Notes under the pieces: model-generated | The model's input: the letters and a program-made list of their open reading frames with translations, nothing else | Databases searched by the model: none | Told to the model about the DNA's origin: nothing | Made by a program: the position numbers and the translations under genes | Shown: positions 19,036-28,800 of the stretch, one piece after another | Numbering within the stretch: position 1 is the stretch's first letter | Layout of the letters: every line of letters starts with the position of its first letter | Source of the DNA: Micromonospora sp. KC606 | Lineage (GTDB): Bacteria > Actinomycetota > Actinomycetes > Mycobacteriales > Micromonosporaceae | Direction: 5' to 3' | Length of the DNA: 44,737 nt | Assembly (NCBI RefSeq): GCF_004348675.1 | Contig: NZ_SMKN01000025.1 | Coordinates: 1 to 44,737 of the forward strand

Positions 19036-19791
19036 TCAGCCGAGGTTGCAGGCGGCCAGGGAGTTCTCGTAGCCGCGGAAGAACGAGTCGGTGCGCTGTT
19101 CGGCGGTGCCGTGCGCCCCCTCGGCGAACCAGGGCTGGTCGGGGTCGTCGCCGACGGCGAGCAACCCGTCGCGGAACTCCTCCAGATCGCCGTCCTGGAG
19201 CTCGAGCTGCCCGTTGCGCACCGAGTCGCCGAGGTACGCCCCGGCCATGCAGTCGGCCTGGAGTTCCTGCTGGATGGTGAAGCTGTAGCGGATGCCCATG
19301 CGCACCTGGATGCCGTGGGCGTACTCGTGGCCCAGCAGGTAGAACACGAACGCGTCGCCGACCTGCCGGAACGCGGCCACCGACCAGTTCACGTCGTAGG
19401 CGATGTAGTCGCCGGCCGAACAGTAGACCGCGTTGTTGCGTGGCACCGGCTGACCGGCGCAGGTGACCTGCCCCTCCCGCTGGTAGGGGATGATCCGGGC
19501 GACCGGGGTGAACGGCCGCCCGGACGCCCGGAACTGGGCCGCCCAGTAACGCTCGGCGATGCGGACCGCGCCCCCGATGTCCTCCTTGAACTCCGCCACG
19601 CTGGTGGTGCCGTCGGCGCGGGTGGTCTGCGCGCCCGGCGAGGCTGCGGTGCGGGTCTGCTGCGGGCGGGGCTCCGTCGGCTGCTGCGGGCCGCTCGGCC
19701 CCACCCCGCCGGCAGCGCAGCCGACAGCGATCAGCGCCGCCGCCAGACCCGCCAGTGAGCCCCGCGACCGCCGTCGCGCGCGTGCCGTCAC
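19036..19791 (-). CDS. Secreted lipoprotein zinc peptidase (YpfJ-like neutral metallopeptidase)
   Basis: A 251-residue protein. A basic N-terminus and hydrophobic helix (about 11-24) end at a lipobox with Cys25 (AVGC), so it is likely a membrane-anchored exported lipoprotein. A Pro/Gln/Thr-rich linker runs to about residue 65. The catalytic part has HEYAH (155-159) and QELQADCMAGAY (175-186), whose acidic residues give the third zinc ligand. PNAVYC-like text (NNAVYCSAGDYIAYD) precedes the helix, as in the YpfJ family. Two cysteine pairs may form disulfides. GTG at 19789-19791 follows GGGGAGG, which fixes the start. The physiological substrate of this family is not established. Confidence 0.88.
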   Translation of the reverse strand: MTARARRRSRGSLAGLAAALIAVGCAAGGVGPSGPQQPTEPRPQQTRTAASPGAQTTRADGTTSVAEFKEDIGGAVRIAERYWAAQFRASGRPFTPVARIIPYQREGQVTCAGQPVPRNNAVYCSAGDYIAYDVNWSVAAFRQVGDAFVFYLLGHEYAHGIQVRMGIRYSFTIQQELQADCMAGAYLGDSVRNGQLELQDGDLEEFRDGLLAVGDDPDQPWFAEGAHGTAEQRTDSFFRGYENSLAACNLG

Positions 19792-19843
19792 CGTTGCCTC
19801 CCCAAGGCTCGTCGTCGATCGGCCCGGTACCCGGACCGTATGA

Positions 19844-19880
19844 CGATCATGCCGGGTGGAGGTCGCCCTGACCATGATCG
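19844..19880. promoter_or_regulatory. Inverted repeat upstream of the lipoprotein peptidase
   Basis: CGATCATG (19844-19851) and CATGATCG (19873-19880) are perfect 8-base arms separated by 21 bases, about 55-90 bases upstream of the peptidase start. Could be a regulator site; no partner is known. Confidence 0.3.
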
Positions 19881-20007
19881 GACGGCAGCGGATCAGCGTC
19901 CCCGGCGACGGCAGCCGGCCATCGCGCCACCGACCCCGAGCACCACCCACACCGTCGTCGTGGGCTCACGGTATGAGCCCACCGCCAGCCGCCCCGCCGT
20001 CGGGCCG

Positions 20008-20835
20008 TCAGCCTCCGGCGAGGACCTCCCGCAGCCGGGCGGCGAACGCCACCGCGTCGTCGACGAATCCGATGTGCCCGCCGGGGAACATCGTCGGCTC
20101 GCCGCCCAGCGACGCGGCCAGCACCCGCGACGTCCGGTCGCACAGCTCACCGGTGGACTGCTCGCCGAGACCGACGAGCACCCGGGTGGGTCCGTCGCGC
20201 AGCGCGGCGACGTCGGGCCGGAACCGGGTGGTGCCGCGCAGCATGTGCAGGTACTGGTAGCGCTCGTCGGCGGCCTCCTGCGGCTGCGGCTCGCCGCCGA
20301 ACATGGCCAGGACCGCCGCCTCCGGCAGCTGGATGTTGGCGGTGGCGAGGAACATGCGCCACGCACCGAGCCGGTCCCCGGCCAGGTAGGTGGCGATCAT
20401 GTCGTCCTCCCTGGCGAGCAGCTCCGCCCGGTCGTCGAGGATCGTCAACAGCGGCGGTTCGTGGGCGATCACCGTGTGCGCCACCCCCGCGTGGGCCTGG
20501 GCGAGGGCCAGGACGGTGACCGCGCCGCCGCTGGAGCCGAGCACGGCGGCCGGCCCCACGTCGAGGTGGGCGACGAGCCGGGCGACGTCGTCGGCGCGCA
20601 GTTCGGGTGTGGAGTCCTGCTCCGGGTCGTGCAGCCGGCTGCGGTTGATACCGCGCGGGTCGGTGGTGAGTACCGTGTGGTCGGTGGCCAGCAACTCGGC
20701 CAGCGGCGCGAACGCCGCCGCGTCCATCGGGGCGGCGACCAGCGCCACCAGCGGGCCCCGCCCGCGTAGCTCGTAGTGCAGCAGACCGTCGGGGACCTCC
20801 AGGGTCGCGACGGTGACGGTGGAAGTGGTGCTCAT
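20008..20835 (-). CDS. Alpha/beta hydrolase
   Basis: A 275-residue soluble hydrolase. The nucleophile elbow is GSSGG (100-104) with Ser102. Asp60 and Arg61 in TDPRGINRS mark the strand preceding the oxyanion region. GGHIGFVDD near the end supplies the catalytic His254. The acid is probably in the GEQST/LVGLGEQ strand but was not pinned. It resembles the hydrolases found beside ECF sigma factors of the SigG/SigJ type. It is divergently transcribed from such a sigma factor across 72 bases, so joint control is likely. ATG follows GGGAGGACCCG. Substrate (ester, epoxide or haloalkane) cannot be told. Confidence 0.87.
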   Translation of the reverse strand: MSTTSTVTVATLEVPDGLLHYELRGRGPLVALVAAPMDAAAFAPLAELLATDHTVLTTDPRGINRSRLHDPEQDSTPELRADDVARLVAHLDVGPAAVLGSSGGAVTVLALAQAHAGVAHTVIAHEPPLLTILDDRAELLAREDDMIATYLAGDRLGAWRMFLATANIQLPEAAVLAMFGGEPQPQEAADERYQYLHMLRGTTRFRPDVAALRDGPTRVLVGLGEQSTGELCDRTSRVLAASLGGEPTMFPGGHIGFVDDAVAFAARLREVLAGG

Positions 20836-20907
20836 CGGGTCCTCCCGGGTCGTGACGCGTTAGGCGTTCACAGTGGAGACTCCCGGCGTACGGCAGAATC
20901 GTCGCTC

Positions 20908-21987
20908 GTGACGGCGATTTCCCCGGCGGAACCGGCTGCGCTCGACCCGGTGCTGGCTCGGGCGCGCGTCGGCGACCAGCGCGCGTTCGCGGAGCTGGTG
21001 GCCCCGCTGCGCCGGGAGCTGCACGCGCACTGCTACCGGATGCTCGGGTCGACCCACGACGCCGACGACGCCCTGCAGGAGGCGCTGCTGCGGGCCTGGC
21101 GAGGGCTGGCTCGCTTCGAGGGGCGCAGCTCGGTGCGCTCCTGGCTGTACACGGTGGCCACCCGCACCTGCCTGGACGCGGTGGCCGGCCGGCAGCGCCG
21201 GGCGATGCCCGTCGACCTGGGCCCGGCCAGCGACCGCGCCGTGCCGGACGACAGGCCGGTGGCCGACGTGGCCTGGCTCGGCCCCTACCCCGACGCCGGG
21301 CTCCCCGACGGGCCGGCCGCCCCGCACGCCCGCTACGAGCAGCGCGAGGCCGTCGAGCTGGCGTTCGTCGCGGCCCTGCAACACCTGCCGGGAAACCAGC
21401 GGGCCGCGCTGCTGCTCTTCGAGGTGCTGGGTTTCTCCGCCGCCGAGATCGCCGCCATGATGGCCACGTCGGTCACGTCGGTGAACTCCGCCCTGGCCCG
21501 GGCCCGGCGGATCGTGGCTGACCGGGTGCCCGCGCCCAGCCAACAGCGGACGCTGCGGCAACTCAACGACGCCCGGCTGCGGCAGCTCGTCGACGGCTAC
21601 GCCACCGCCCTGGAGAACGGCGACGCGCCGGCGCTGGTCGCCCTGCTCACCGAGGACGTCACCTGGTCGATGCCACCGATTCCGCACTGGTACCGGGGCC
21701 TGGCGGCGGTCACCGACTTCGCCCGGGCGGTGCCGCTGACCAGCTGCGGCCAGTGGCGGCACCTGCGGGCGGCCGCGAACGGTCAGCCCACCGTCGCGTC
21801 CTACCTGCGTAGAGACGGTCAGGGGTCGTTCCTGGCCTGGTCGGTCAACGTCCTGACGGTGCGGGGCGGGCGGATCGCCGAGATCACCTCGTTCGTCGGC
21901 GAAGACCACGTCATTCGGATCGGGCTGCCGGCGACCCTCCCGGCCGCCGCGCCGGCCCAGGCGCACGCCGAACGCACCGCCACCTGA
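20908..21987 (+). CDS. ECF sigma factor with C-terminal SnoaL-like domain (SigG/SigX5 type)
   Basis: A 359-residue extracytoplasmic-function sigma factor. Region 2 is RAFAELVAPLRRELHAHCYRMLGSTHDADDALQEALLRAWRG-like at about 22-62, with RSWLYTVATRTCLD after it. Region 4 is LPGNQRAALLLFEVLGFSAAEIA through SVTSVNSALARARR (about 155-195). From about residue 215 onward a SnoaL/NTF2-like fold follows (LVDGYATALENGDAPALVALLTEDVTWSMPP). In related sigma factors this fold acts as a built-in modulator instead of a separate anti-sigma factor. No anti-sigma gene is adjacent. The start GTG lies eight bases after CAGAAT, so it may be leaderless. The divergent hydrolase is a candidate target. Confidence 0.9.
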   Translation: MTAISPAEPAALDPVLARARVGDQRAFAELVAPLRRELHAHCYRMLGSTHDADDALQEALLRAWRGLARFEGRSSVRSWLYTVATRTCLDAVAGRQRRAMPVDLGPASDRAVPDDRPVADVAWLGPYPDAGLPDGPAAPHARYEQREAVELAFVAALQHLPGNQRAALLLFEVLGFSAAEIAAMMATSVTSVNSALARARRIVADRVPAPSQQRTLRQLNDARLRQLVDGYATALENGDAPALVALLTEDVTWSMPPIPHWYRGLAAVTDFARAVPLTSCGQWRHLRAAANGQPTVASYLRRDGQGSFLAWSVNVLTVRGGRIAEITSFVGEDHVIRIGLPATLPAAAPAQAHAERTAT

Positions 21988-22277
21988 CCCGGTGTGATCG
22001 GTGGCGACGCACACGGCGTCCCTGGTCCCCGGCGACCCGCTGCTCGAGGTGACCAACCGGTCGGACGCCGGCCCGTGGGCGGCGCCGGATTGGGTGGCGC
22101 GCCGGTCGGGCGTCCGCGCCGGTTTGGGCAGCCGGCGGCTCCGCGCGGTGGTTGATCAGCCCCTTGACGTGGGCGGATGCGCCGGATAACACTCTCGCAA
22201 CCACTGCGAAACGGAGGCGAGCGCGCCCCGGCTGGTGAGGGTCTCGCCGGACACCGCCGGTAACACCTGGGCGGACG

Positions 22278-22322
22278 GCGCTGTCGGCGTCCGAGATCGC
22301 CGCACTGGCCGGTGGTAGCTGA
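22278..22322 (+). pseudogene. Possible C-terminal tip of a lost LamG-domain protein
   Basis: The frame reads ALSASEIAALAGGS followed by TGA. This closely resembles the final helix of concanavalin/LamG-fold modules (RALSASEIAALA). No upstream portion of such a protein is visible in any frame, so if real it is a small remnant left by deletion. Fifteen codons is little evidence. Confidence 0.3.
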
Positions 22323-22346
22323 GCCGACGGAACGGTCCTGTCCGGC

Positions 22347-22383
22347 GGCGGCCCGGCACCGGAGACATCGGTGCCGGGCCGCC
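22347..22383 (-). terminator. Terminator hairpin of the tetR gene
   Basis: Perfect 15-base arms GGCGGCCCGGCACCG and CGGTGCCGGGCCGCC with a 7-base loop, 28 bases past the tetR stop. Confidence 0.75.
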
Positions 22384-22411
22384 GGCCCGTTCGTGGTCGG
22401 CCGGGCGCAGG

Positions 22412-22984
22412 TCAACTCTTGGGCGCGATGGCGCCGCTGAGCGTGCGCACGACGAGGCGTAGTGCCTCGTACCGGGAGATGTGGGTGTCCGCGAGGTAGC
22501 TCCAGCCCGCGTACAGCTGGGACCACAACACGCTCTGCACCCAGGTGGCGGGCAGCTCCGGATCGATCGTCCCGTCGCGGTGCCCGCGCTCCACGAGGGC
22601 ACTCAGCTGCGGGTCGCAGCCGCCCCGCTCCGACCAGTCGGCGTCGTCGATCAGCTGGGGTTCGCTGAAGATCAGAGAGAGCAGGCTGCCGAGCTCGAAG
22701 TACTCGTGGCAGAGCCGCCGTAGCGCGTCGGCGCCGGTACCCTCGTCGAGCCGGGCGTTGTCGGCGGCCCGGTTGAGCCTGGTCACCCCTTCGGCGCTCA
22801 GGGCCTTCAACAGGTCGGATCTCTCGGCGAAGTATCGGTGCAGGGTGGTACGCCCGACGTCGGCCGCCGCGGCGATCTCACCGAGGGTCGCGGTCGCGTT
22901 CTGTCCAAGCACCTCGATCGCGGCGTCGATGATCGCCTGCCGGGTTCGAGTTCGGGTGCCGCTCTCCTGCGTGTCCACACGCAC
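22412..22984 (-). CDS. TetR-family repressor
   Basis: A 190-residue one-component regulator. The helix-turn-helix is TLGEIAAAADVGRTTLHRYFAERSDLLKAL (about 33-62). The rest is a helical ligand and dimer domain with LCHEYFELGSLLSLIF and VQSVLWSQLYAGWSYLAD. The gene is divergent from an ABC exporter across 60 bases, the classical arrangement in which the repressor controls both. Two in-frame GTGs begin it. TATCCT at 22990-22985 sits six bases before the second (22978), so the true transcript and protein may start there (V-D-T-Q). An inverted repeat in the intergenic region is the likely operator. Ligand unknown, probably an exported drug-like compound. Confidence 0.9.
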   Translation of the reverse strand: MRVDTQESGTRTRTRQAIIDAAIEVLGQNATATLGEIAAAADVGRTTLHRYFAERSDLLKALSAEGVTRLNRAADNARLDEGTGADALRRLCHEYFELGSLLSLIFSEPQLIDDADWSERGGCDPQLSALVERGHRDGTIDPELPATWVQSVLWSQLYAGWSYLADTHISRYEALRLVVRTLSGAIAPKS

Positions 22985-23018
22985 AGGATACGAGAACGGT
23001 AATCGGCTTGACCTTTAT

Positions 23019-23034
23019 GGAACAGACGTGTTCC
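23019..23034. promoter_or_regulatory. Candidate TetR operator between tetR and the ABC exporter
   Basis: GGAACA-GACG-TGTTCC is a perfect 6+6 inverted repeat with a 4-base centre. It lies just downstream of a TTGACC -35-like box (23008-23013) and 11 bases before the exporter ATG. It is well placed to block the exporter promoter. Confidence 0.6.
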
Positions 23035-23044
23035 GCTATAGCGC

Positions 23045-24853
23045 ATGAGTGATCCGAAACCGCTCGACGGGCTACCCAAGCTTCGGACTCTGGCCACCTT
23101 CGTCGCACCCCACTGGCGGGTGCTGCTGCTCGGGCTGCTACTCGGGCTCCTCGCCAACGCCGCCAGCCTGGCCACGCCCATGGCCACGAAGTGGGTGCTC
23201 GACGCCCTCGGCGACTCCGCTGCGCTGACGACGCCCATCGCCACACTGGTGATCCTGGTCGTGGTCGGCGCCGGGATCACCCTGTGGCAGTGGATCCTGC
23301 TCGGCACGCTCGCCGAACGGGTGGTGCTCGACGCACGCACCTCGATAATCCGCCGCTACTTCGCCGCGACCGTGGGCGCGCTCACGGCCCGACCGACCGG
23401 GGAGCTCGTCACCCGGGTCACCTCCGACACCGGCCTGCTGCACGCGGCGTCCTCAAGCGTCGTCGGACTGGTCAACGGCGCGCTGGCCCTGATCGGGACA
23501 CTCGTGCTGATGGGCGTCCTCGACCCGGTGCTGCTGGGGTGCACGATGGCCGCGGTGATCATTGTCGGCGCGCTCATGGCCACGCTCCTGCCGTCGATCG
23601 GAAAGTCGCAGGAGGCGGCTCAGGAATCGATCGGCCGCCTGGGAGGCGTGCTCGAGGGAGCCCTGCGCGCCATCCGCACCGTCAAGGCCAGCCGCGCGGA
23701 GGCCCGCCAGGGCGACCGGATCATCAGCCACGCCCGGGAATCCGCCGTGCACAGCGTCCGAGCCGCCCGGCGCAGCGCCACCGTATGGTCCGTCTCCTGG
23801 ACCGGCATCCAGCTGGCGATCATCGTGATCCTCGGTATCGGCGCCTGGCGCGCCGAACGCGGGCTGATCGACATCTCCAGCCTCATCGCCTTCCTGCTCT
23901 ACGCGTTCCAGTTGATGGGCCCGATCGGCGAACTCACCCAGAATCTCACCGCGCTGCAATCCGGCGTCGCCGCCGCCGCACGGATCCGACAGATCCAAAC
24001 CATCGACGCCGAACGGTCGCAGCTCCACCACACCAGGCCACACGAGGGCGGCCACGCCCACGAGGAACCGCTGCTCATCCTCCGCGACGTCACCGCGGGG
24101 TACGCGCCCGGCACCGCGCCGGCCGTCCAAGGTATCGACCTGCACATCCCCCGACGGGGACACGTCGCGATCGTCGGGCCCTCCGGAGCCGGCAAGACCA
24201 CCCTGTTCTCGCTCATCCTCCGCTTCCTCGAACCACAGCAGGGCGAGCTGCTCCTCGACGGCCGCCCCTACCAGACGTACACGCACGGCGAGATCCGGGC
24301 GCGGTTGGCGTACGTGGAACAGGAGACGCCCATCATTCCCGGAACGATCCGGGACAACCTGCTCTTCACCCACCCCGATGCCACGGACGCCGAGCTCCAG
24401 GCCGTACTCGATGCCGTGAGGCTGGACGAGAAGATCGACTCGCTCCCCGACGGGCTCGACACCTCACTGGAATCCAGCGAGGTCTCCGGTGGTCAGCGAC
24501 AGCGCATCGCCCTGGCCCGGGCCATCCTGCGTACGCCGGAGCTGCTACTCCTTGACGAGGCGACCGCGCAGGTCGACGGGCTCACCGAAGCGGCGCTGCA
24601 GGAGTGCATCCGCGACCGCGCCACCAGTGGAGCGGTCGTCACCATCGCACACCGCCTCTCCACCGTCCTCGACGCCGACACGATCGTGGTCATGGAGGCG
24701 GGTCGCGTCCGCGCACGCGGAACCCACCCCGAGTTGCTCGCCGACGACGAGCTGTACCGGCAGCTTGTCGAGGCGCTGCGGATCGCCGAGGGCCACGCTC
24801 GGGAGGGCACCCGACGGGGCGGGAACGCCCTCACGGCGGCGACCGCCACCTGA
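23045..24853 (+). CDS. ABC multidrug-type exporter half-transporter
   Basis: A 602-residue half-transporter with membrane and ATPase domains fused, expected to work as a homodimer. Six membrane helices lie within about residues 20-310 (VLLLGLLLGLLANAASLATP, LVILVVVGAGITLWQWILLG). The coupling region TRVTSDTGLLHAA follows the second pair. In the ATPase, Walker A GPSGAGKTTL is near 377-386, signature SGGQRQRIALARA near 480, and Walker B LLLLDEATAQVD near 499-510. The His of the switch is in VTIAHRLST. The class exports lipophilic drugs, lipids or peptides. Divergence from a TetR gene suggests inducible efflux. ATG at 23045 has no clear ribosome site. Confidence 0.92.
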   Translation: MSDPKPLDGLPKLRTLATFVAPHWRVLLLGLLLGLLANAASLATPMATKWVLDALGDSAALTTPIATLVILVVVGAGITLWQWILLGTLAERVVLDARTSIIRRYFAATVGALTARPTGELVTRVTSDTGLLHAASSSVVGLVNGALALIGTLVLMGVLDPVLLGCTMAAVIIVGALMATLLPSIGKSQEAAQESIGRLGGVLEGALRAIRTVKASRAEARQGDRIISHARESAVHSVRAARRSATVWSVSWTGIQLAIIVILGIGAWRAERGLIDISSLIAFLLYAFQLMGPIGELTQNLTALQSGVAAAARIRQIQTIDAERSQLHHTRPHEGGHAHEEPLLILRDVTAGYAPGTAPAVQGIDLHIPRRGHVAIVGPSGAGKTTLFSLILRFLEPQQGELLLDGRPYQTYTHGEIRARLAYVEQETPIIPGTIRDNLLFTHPDATDAELQAVLDAVRLDEKIDSLPDGLDTSLESSEVSGGQRQRIALARAILRTPELLLLDEATAQVDGLTEAALQECIRDRATSGAVVTIAHRLSTVLDADTIVVMEAGRVRARGTHPELLADDELYRQLVEALRIAEGHAREGTRRGGNALTAATAT

Positions 24854-24955
24854 GCGACCCGTCCTGGCAGCGGCCCCCATCATTCAGCCTGTCGTGTCCT
24901 GACCTCTGGACAAACCTGTCCCGCGTCGTCGCCTCAGGTGCGAGTAGCGCCCCGT

Positions 24956-25699
24956 TCAGCTCTGCCGCGGCACGGCTGCTAGAGCACGACCGCGTTCCTC
25001 AATCAGGCTCATGCGTAGTTTCCACTCCACCGGCTCTGTGTGGGAAGCACCCGCGGATACCTGCCCTGGCCACTTGCGGTACAGCAACCCGACTTCGCCG
25101 ACGAAGTAGCCGGTACTCACAACGCTTGCCGCGATCAGCATTCCGGTGTCATCTGACCCGGGAACGGACATCCAACCGCCGAGGGAAACCAGAAGCTCTC
25201 GGCGTATACAGACCGTCGTAGGATGCACGGGAAGTCGGTAGTTGTGCTCCCGCCAATGTCTGAAAACGGAGCCCGGCACCAGAGTTCCCTCCGGGGGGTC
25301 GTCCTCGAACCCTACGGTTGAGCCGTCAGGCAGCAGATCGAGCACCCGCGACGTGACCCACTGCACGTCGGGGTTCTCCGCCATTATCTGGATGTCACGC
25401 CCGAGGACTCCGGGGGCGAAGATGTCGTCCTGGTCAAGGTTTTTGATAAGGCTTCCATGCGCGCGGGCGAGGCCGAGATTCCGCGTGATGGCTACGCCGC
25501 CATGACGGTTGCGACTAATTGATACGCGCTCGTCCTCGGGAAGGACCGAGCGGGCGACATCCGTCTCGCCATCCTCCTGCACGATCCACTCCCATGCCCA
25601 GCCCTCTGGCATCTGCTGCTCTCGGAGCGCACGGTATGCCGCCACGAGTTGCTCAGGAACGGGCTTGTAGACGGGAGTGACGATGCTAATCACGCTCAC
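24956..25699 (-). CDS. Family 2 glycosyltransferase in a lower-GC patch
   Basis: A 247-residue soluble GT-A glycosyltransferase. ISIVTPVYKP opens the fold (residues 4-13), EWIVQEDGE (38-45) binds the nucleotide, ISRNRHGGVAITRNLGLARA (61-80) is the ribose contact, and NLDQDD (88-92 region) is the DXD metal site. YRLPVHPTTVCIRRELL and GSDDTGMLIA are acceptor-side elements. GTG at 25697-25699 follows GGGAGG, fixing the start; the frame is open further upstream. GC content is visibly lower than in all neighbours and codon choice is less extreme, suggesting acquisition by transfer. There are no other sugar genes beside it. It ends 102 bases from the convergent exporter gene. Substrate unknown. Confidence 0.85.
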   Translation of the reverse strand: MSVISIVTPVYKPVPEQLVAAYRALREQQMPEGWAWEWIVQEDGETDVARSVLPEDERVSISRNRHGGVAITRNLGLARAHGSLIKNLDQDDIFAPGVLGRDIQIMAENPDVQWVTSRVLDLLPDGSTVGFEDDPPEGTLVPGSVFRHWREHNYRLPVHPTTVCIRRELLVSLGGWMSVPGSDDTGMLIAASVVSTGYFVGEVGLLYRKWPGQVSAGASHTEPVEWKLRMSLIEERGRALAAVPRQS

Positions 25700-25831
25700 C
25701 GCCGCCTCCCTTCTCCAAGGCGCAAGCATGGTCGGGTAAACGAATTCCGTGCGGTCGCCCGGCAAGACCACGTCGGACACTCCAGCGCCTACCGCAGGTG
25801 CCTGAAGTGCAGGTAACGGCACCGGCGGTCG

Positions 25832-28800
25832 TCACTTTGCGTTGAAGTAGTTCGCCTCCGGGTGGTGCACCACGATCGCGTCGGTGGCCTGCTCCGGCAC
25901 CAGCTGGAACTCCTCCGACAACTGCACGCCGATCCGCTCCGCGCCCAGCAGCTCCACGATCTTCGCCCGGTCCTCCAGCTCCGGACAGGCCGGGTAGCCG
26001 AACGCGTACCGGCAGCCCCGGTAGTCGGTGCGCAGCAGGCCGGCCAGGTCCGCCGGGTCGTCGTCGGCGACGGTACGCCCGCCGGGCAGGATCAGCTCGG
26101 TGCGGATGCGCCGGTGCCAGTACTCGGCGAGCGCCTCGGTGAGCTGCACGGACAGCCCGTGCACCTCCAGGTAGTCGCGGTACTCGTTGGCGGCGAACAT
26201 CTTCGCGGTGTACTCGCTGATCGGCTGCCCGACGGTGACCAACTGCAACGCCACCACGTCCAACTGGTCGCCCTTGGGCCGGAAGAAGTCGGCCAGACAC
26301 AGCCGCCGCTCCTGCCGCTGCCGGGGGAACGAGAACCGGGCCCGCTCGGTGTGGCCGTTCTCGTCGAGCACCACCAGGTCGTTGCCCTCGGAGTACGCCG
26401 GGAAGTAGCCGTAGACGACCGCCGCCTCCAGAACCTTGTCGGCGATCAGCCGGTCCAGCCAGTAACGCAGCCGGGGCCGCCCCTCGGTCTCCACCAGTTC
26501 CTCGTACGACGGGCCCTGGCCGCCCCGGGAACCCCGCAGGCCCCACTGGCCGAGGAAGGTGGCCCGCTCGTCGAGCAGCGCCGCGTAGTCGGCCAGCGGC
26601 AGCCCCTTCACCACCCGGGTGCCGAAGAACGGCGCGGTGGGCACCTCCACGTCGGTGGCCACGTCGGAACGGACCGACGCGTCGTCCAGCTCGGGCAGGG
26701 CCTCCCGGACCGTCGCCCGCTGCTTCTCCCGCCGGGCCCGCCGCGCCGCGAGGGCCGCCTCGCGCTCCGGGTCGACCACAGGGGCCCCGCCCCGCTTGGC
26801 AGACATCACCCGGTCCATCAGGGACAGCCCCTCGAAGGCGTCCCGGGCGTAGTGCACCTGGCCGGGGAACATCGCCCGCAGATCGTCCTCGACGTACGCG
26901 CGGGTCAGCGCCGCACCGCCCAGCAGCACCGGCCACCGCTCGGCGACCCCACGCGAGGCCATCTCGGCGAGGTTCTCCTTCATGATCACCGTGCTCTTGA
27001 CCAGCAGCCCGGACATGCCGATCGCGTCGGCCCGGTGCTCCTCGGCGGCGTCGAGGATCGCGCTGATCGGCTGCTTGATGCCGATGTTGACGACCTCGTA
27101 GCCGTTGTTGGACAGGATGATGTCGACCAGGTTCTTGCCGATGTCGTGCACGTCGCCCTTGACGGTGGCCAGCACGATGCGGCCCTTGCCGCCGTCGTCG
27201 GCCTTGTCCATGTGCGGCTCCAGGTACGCCACCGCGGTCTTCATCACCTCGGCGGACTGGAGCACGAACGGCAGCTGCATCTGCCCGGAACCGAACAGCT
27301 CGCCGACGACCTTCATGCCGTCGAGGAGGATGTCGTTGATGATCGACAGCGGGGTGCGCCCCTCGGCCATCGCGGTGTCCAGGTCGGCCTCCAGACCGTT
27401 GCGTTCACCGTCGATGATGCGCCGCTTGAGCCGCTCGTCCAGCGGCAGCGCCGCCAGCTCCTCGGCCCGGCTGGCCCGCGCCGAGGCGGCGTCGACGCCC
27501 TCGAACAGATCGATGAACCGCTGGAGCGGGTCGTAGCCCTCGCGGCGGCGGTCGTAGACCATGTCGAGGGCGACGTCCCGCTGCTCGGCGGGGATCCTCG
27601 TCATCGGCAGGATCTTGCTCGCATGCACGATCGCGCTGGTCAGCCCGGCCTGCACACACTCGTGCAGGAACACCGAGTTGAGCACCTGCCGGGCCGCTGG
27701 GTTGAGCCCGAAGGAGATGTTCGAGATGCCCAGGGTGAAGTTGATCCCGGGGTACCGCCGGGCGATCTCCCGGATCGCCTCGATGGTTTCGATCGCGTCC
27801 CGGCGGGTCTCCTCCTGGCCGGTCGAGATCGGGAAGGTCAGCGTGTCGATCATGATGTCCGGCAGCCGCATGCCCCACCGGCCGGTCAGGTCGTCGACGA
27901 TCCGGGAGGCGATGCGGACCTTGTCCGCCGCGGTGCGGGCCTGCCCCTCCTCGTCGATGCACATCACCACCACGGCAGCGCCGTGCTCCCGGATCACCGG
28001 CATGACTCGGCCGTAGCGGGAGTCGGGATCGTCGCCGTCCTCGAAGTTGACCGAGTTGACCACGCACCGGCCGCCGAGCATCTCCAGCCCCGCCTCGACC
28101 ACGGCCGGCTCGGTGGAGTCCAGCATGATCGGCAGCGTGGACGCGGTGGCGAACCGCCCGGCCAACTCCCGCATGTCCGTGGTGCCGTCCCGGCCGACGT
28201 AGTCGACGCAGAGGTCCAGCAGGTGCGAGCCGTCCCGGGCCTGACTGCGGGCGATCTCCACGCATGCCTGCCAGTCGGCGGCGAGCATCGCCTCGCGGAA
28301 CGCCTTGGAGCCGTTGGCGTTGGTCCGCTCCCCCACCATCAGCACGCTGGCGTCCTGCGCGAACGGCACGTGGTGGTAGATCGACGAGACACCGGCCTCG
28401 GGACGCGGCTCGCGGGCCACCGGGGTGGTGCCGCGCAGGCGCTCGACCAGCATCCGGATGTGCTCCGGGGTGCTGCCGCAGCAGCCGCCGACGAGCGAGA
28501 CGCCGTACTCGGCGACGAACCGCTCGAGGGCGTCGGCCATCTCGACCGGGGTCAGCGGGAAGTACGCCCCGTCGGCGGTCAGCACCGGCAGGCCGGCGTT
28601 GGGCATCACCGACAGCGGGATCCGCGAGTGCCGGGACAGGTAGCGCAGGTGCTCGCCCATCTCGGCCGGGCCGGTGGAGCAGTTCAGCCCGATCAGGTCC
28701 ACGCCCAGCGGCTCGATCGCGGTCAACGCCGCGCCGATCTCGCTGCCCAGCAGCATGGTGCCGGTGGTCTCCATCGCCACGTGGCAGATGATCGGCACCT

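Larger units (their letters stand above)
21988..22411. other. Intergenic stretch of about 420 bases with a possible gene remnant
   Basis: No intact gene is supported. TTGACG (22164-22169), 17 bases, TAACAC (22187-22192) is a good promoter-like pair on the plus strand with no gene after it. Further right, a frame ends like a LamG-domain protein (listed separately). The right end holds the tetR terminator. Confidence 0.45.
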
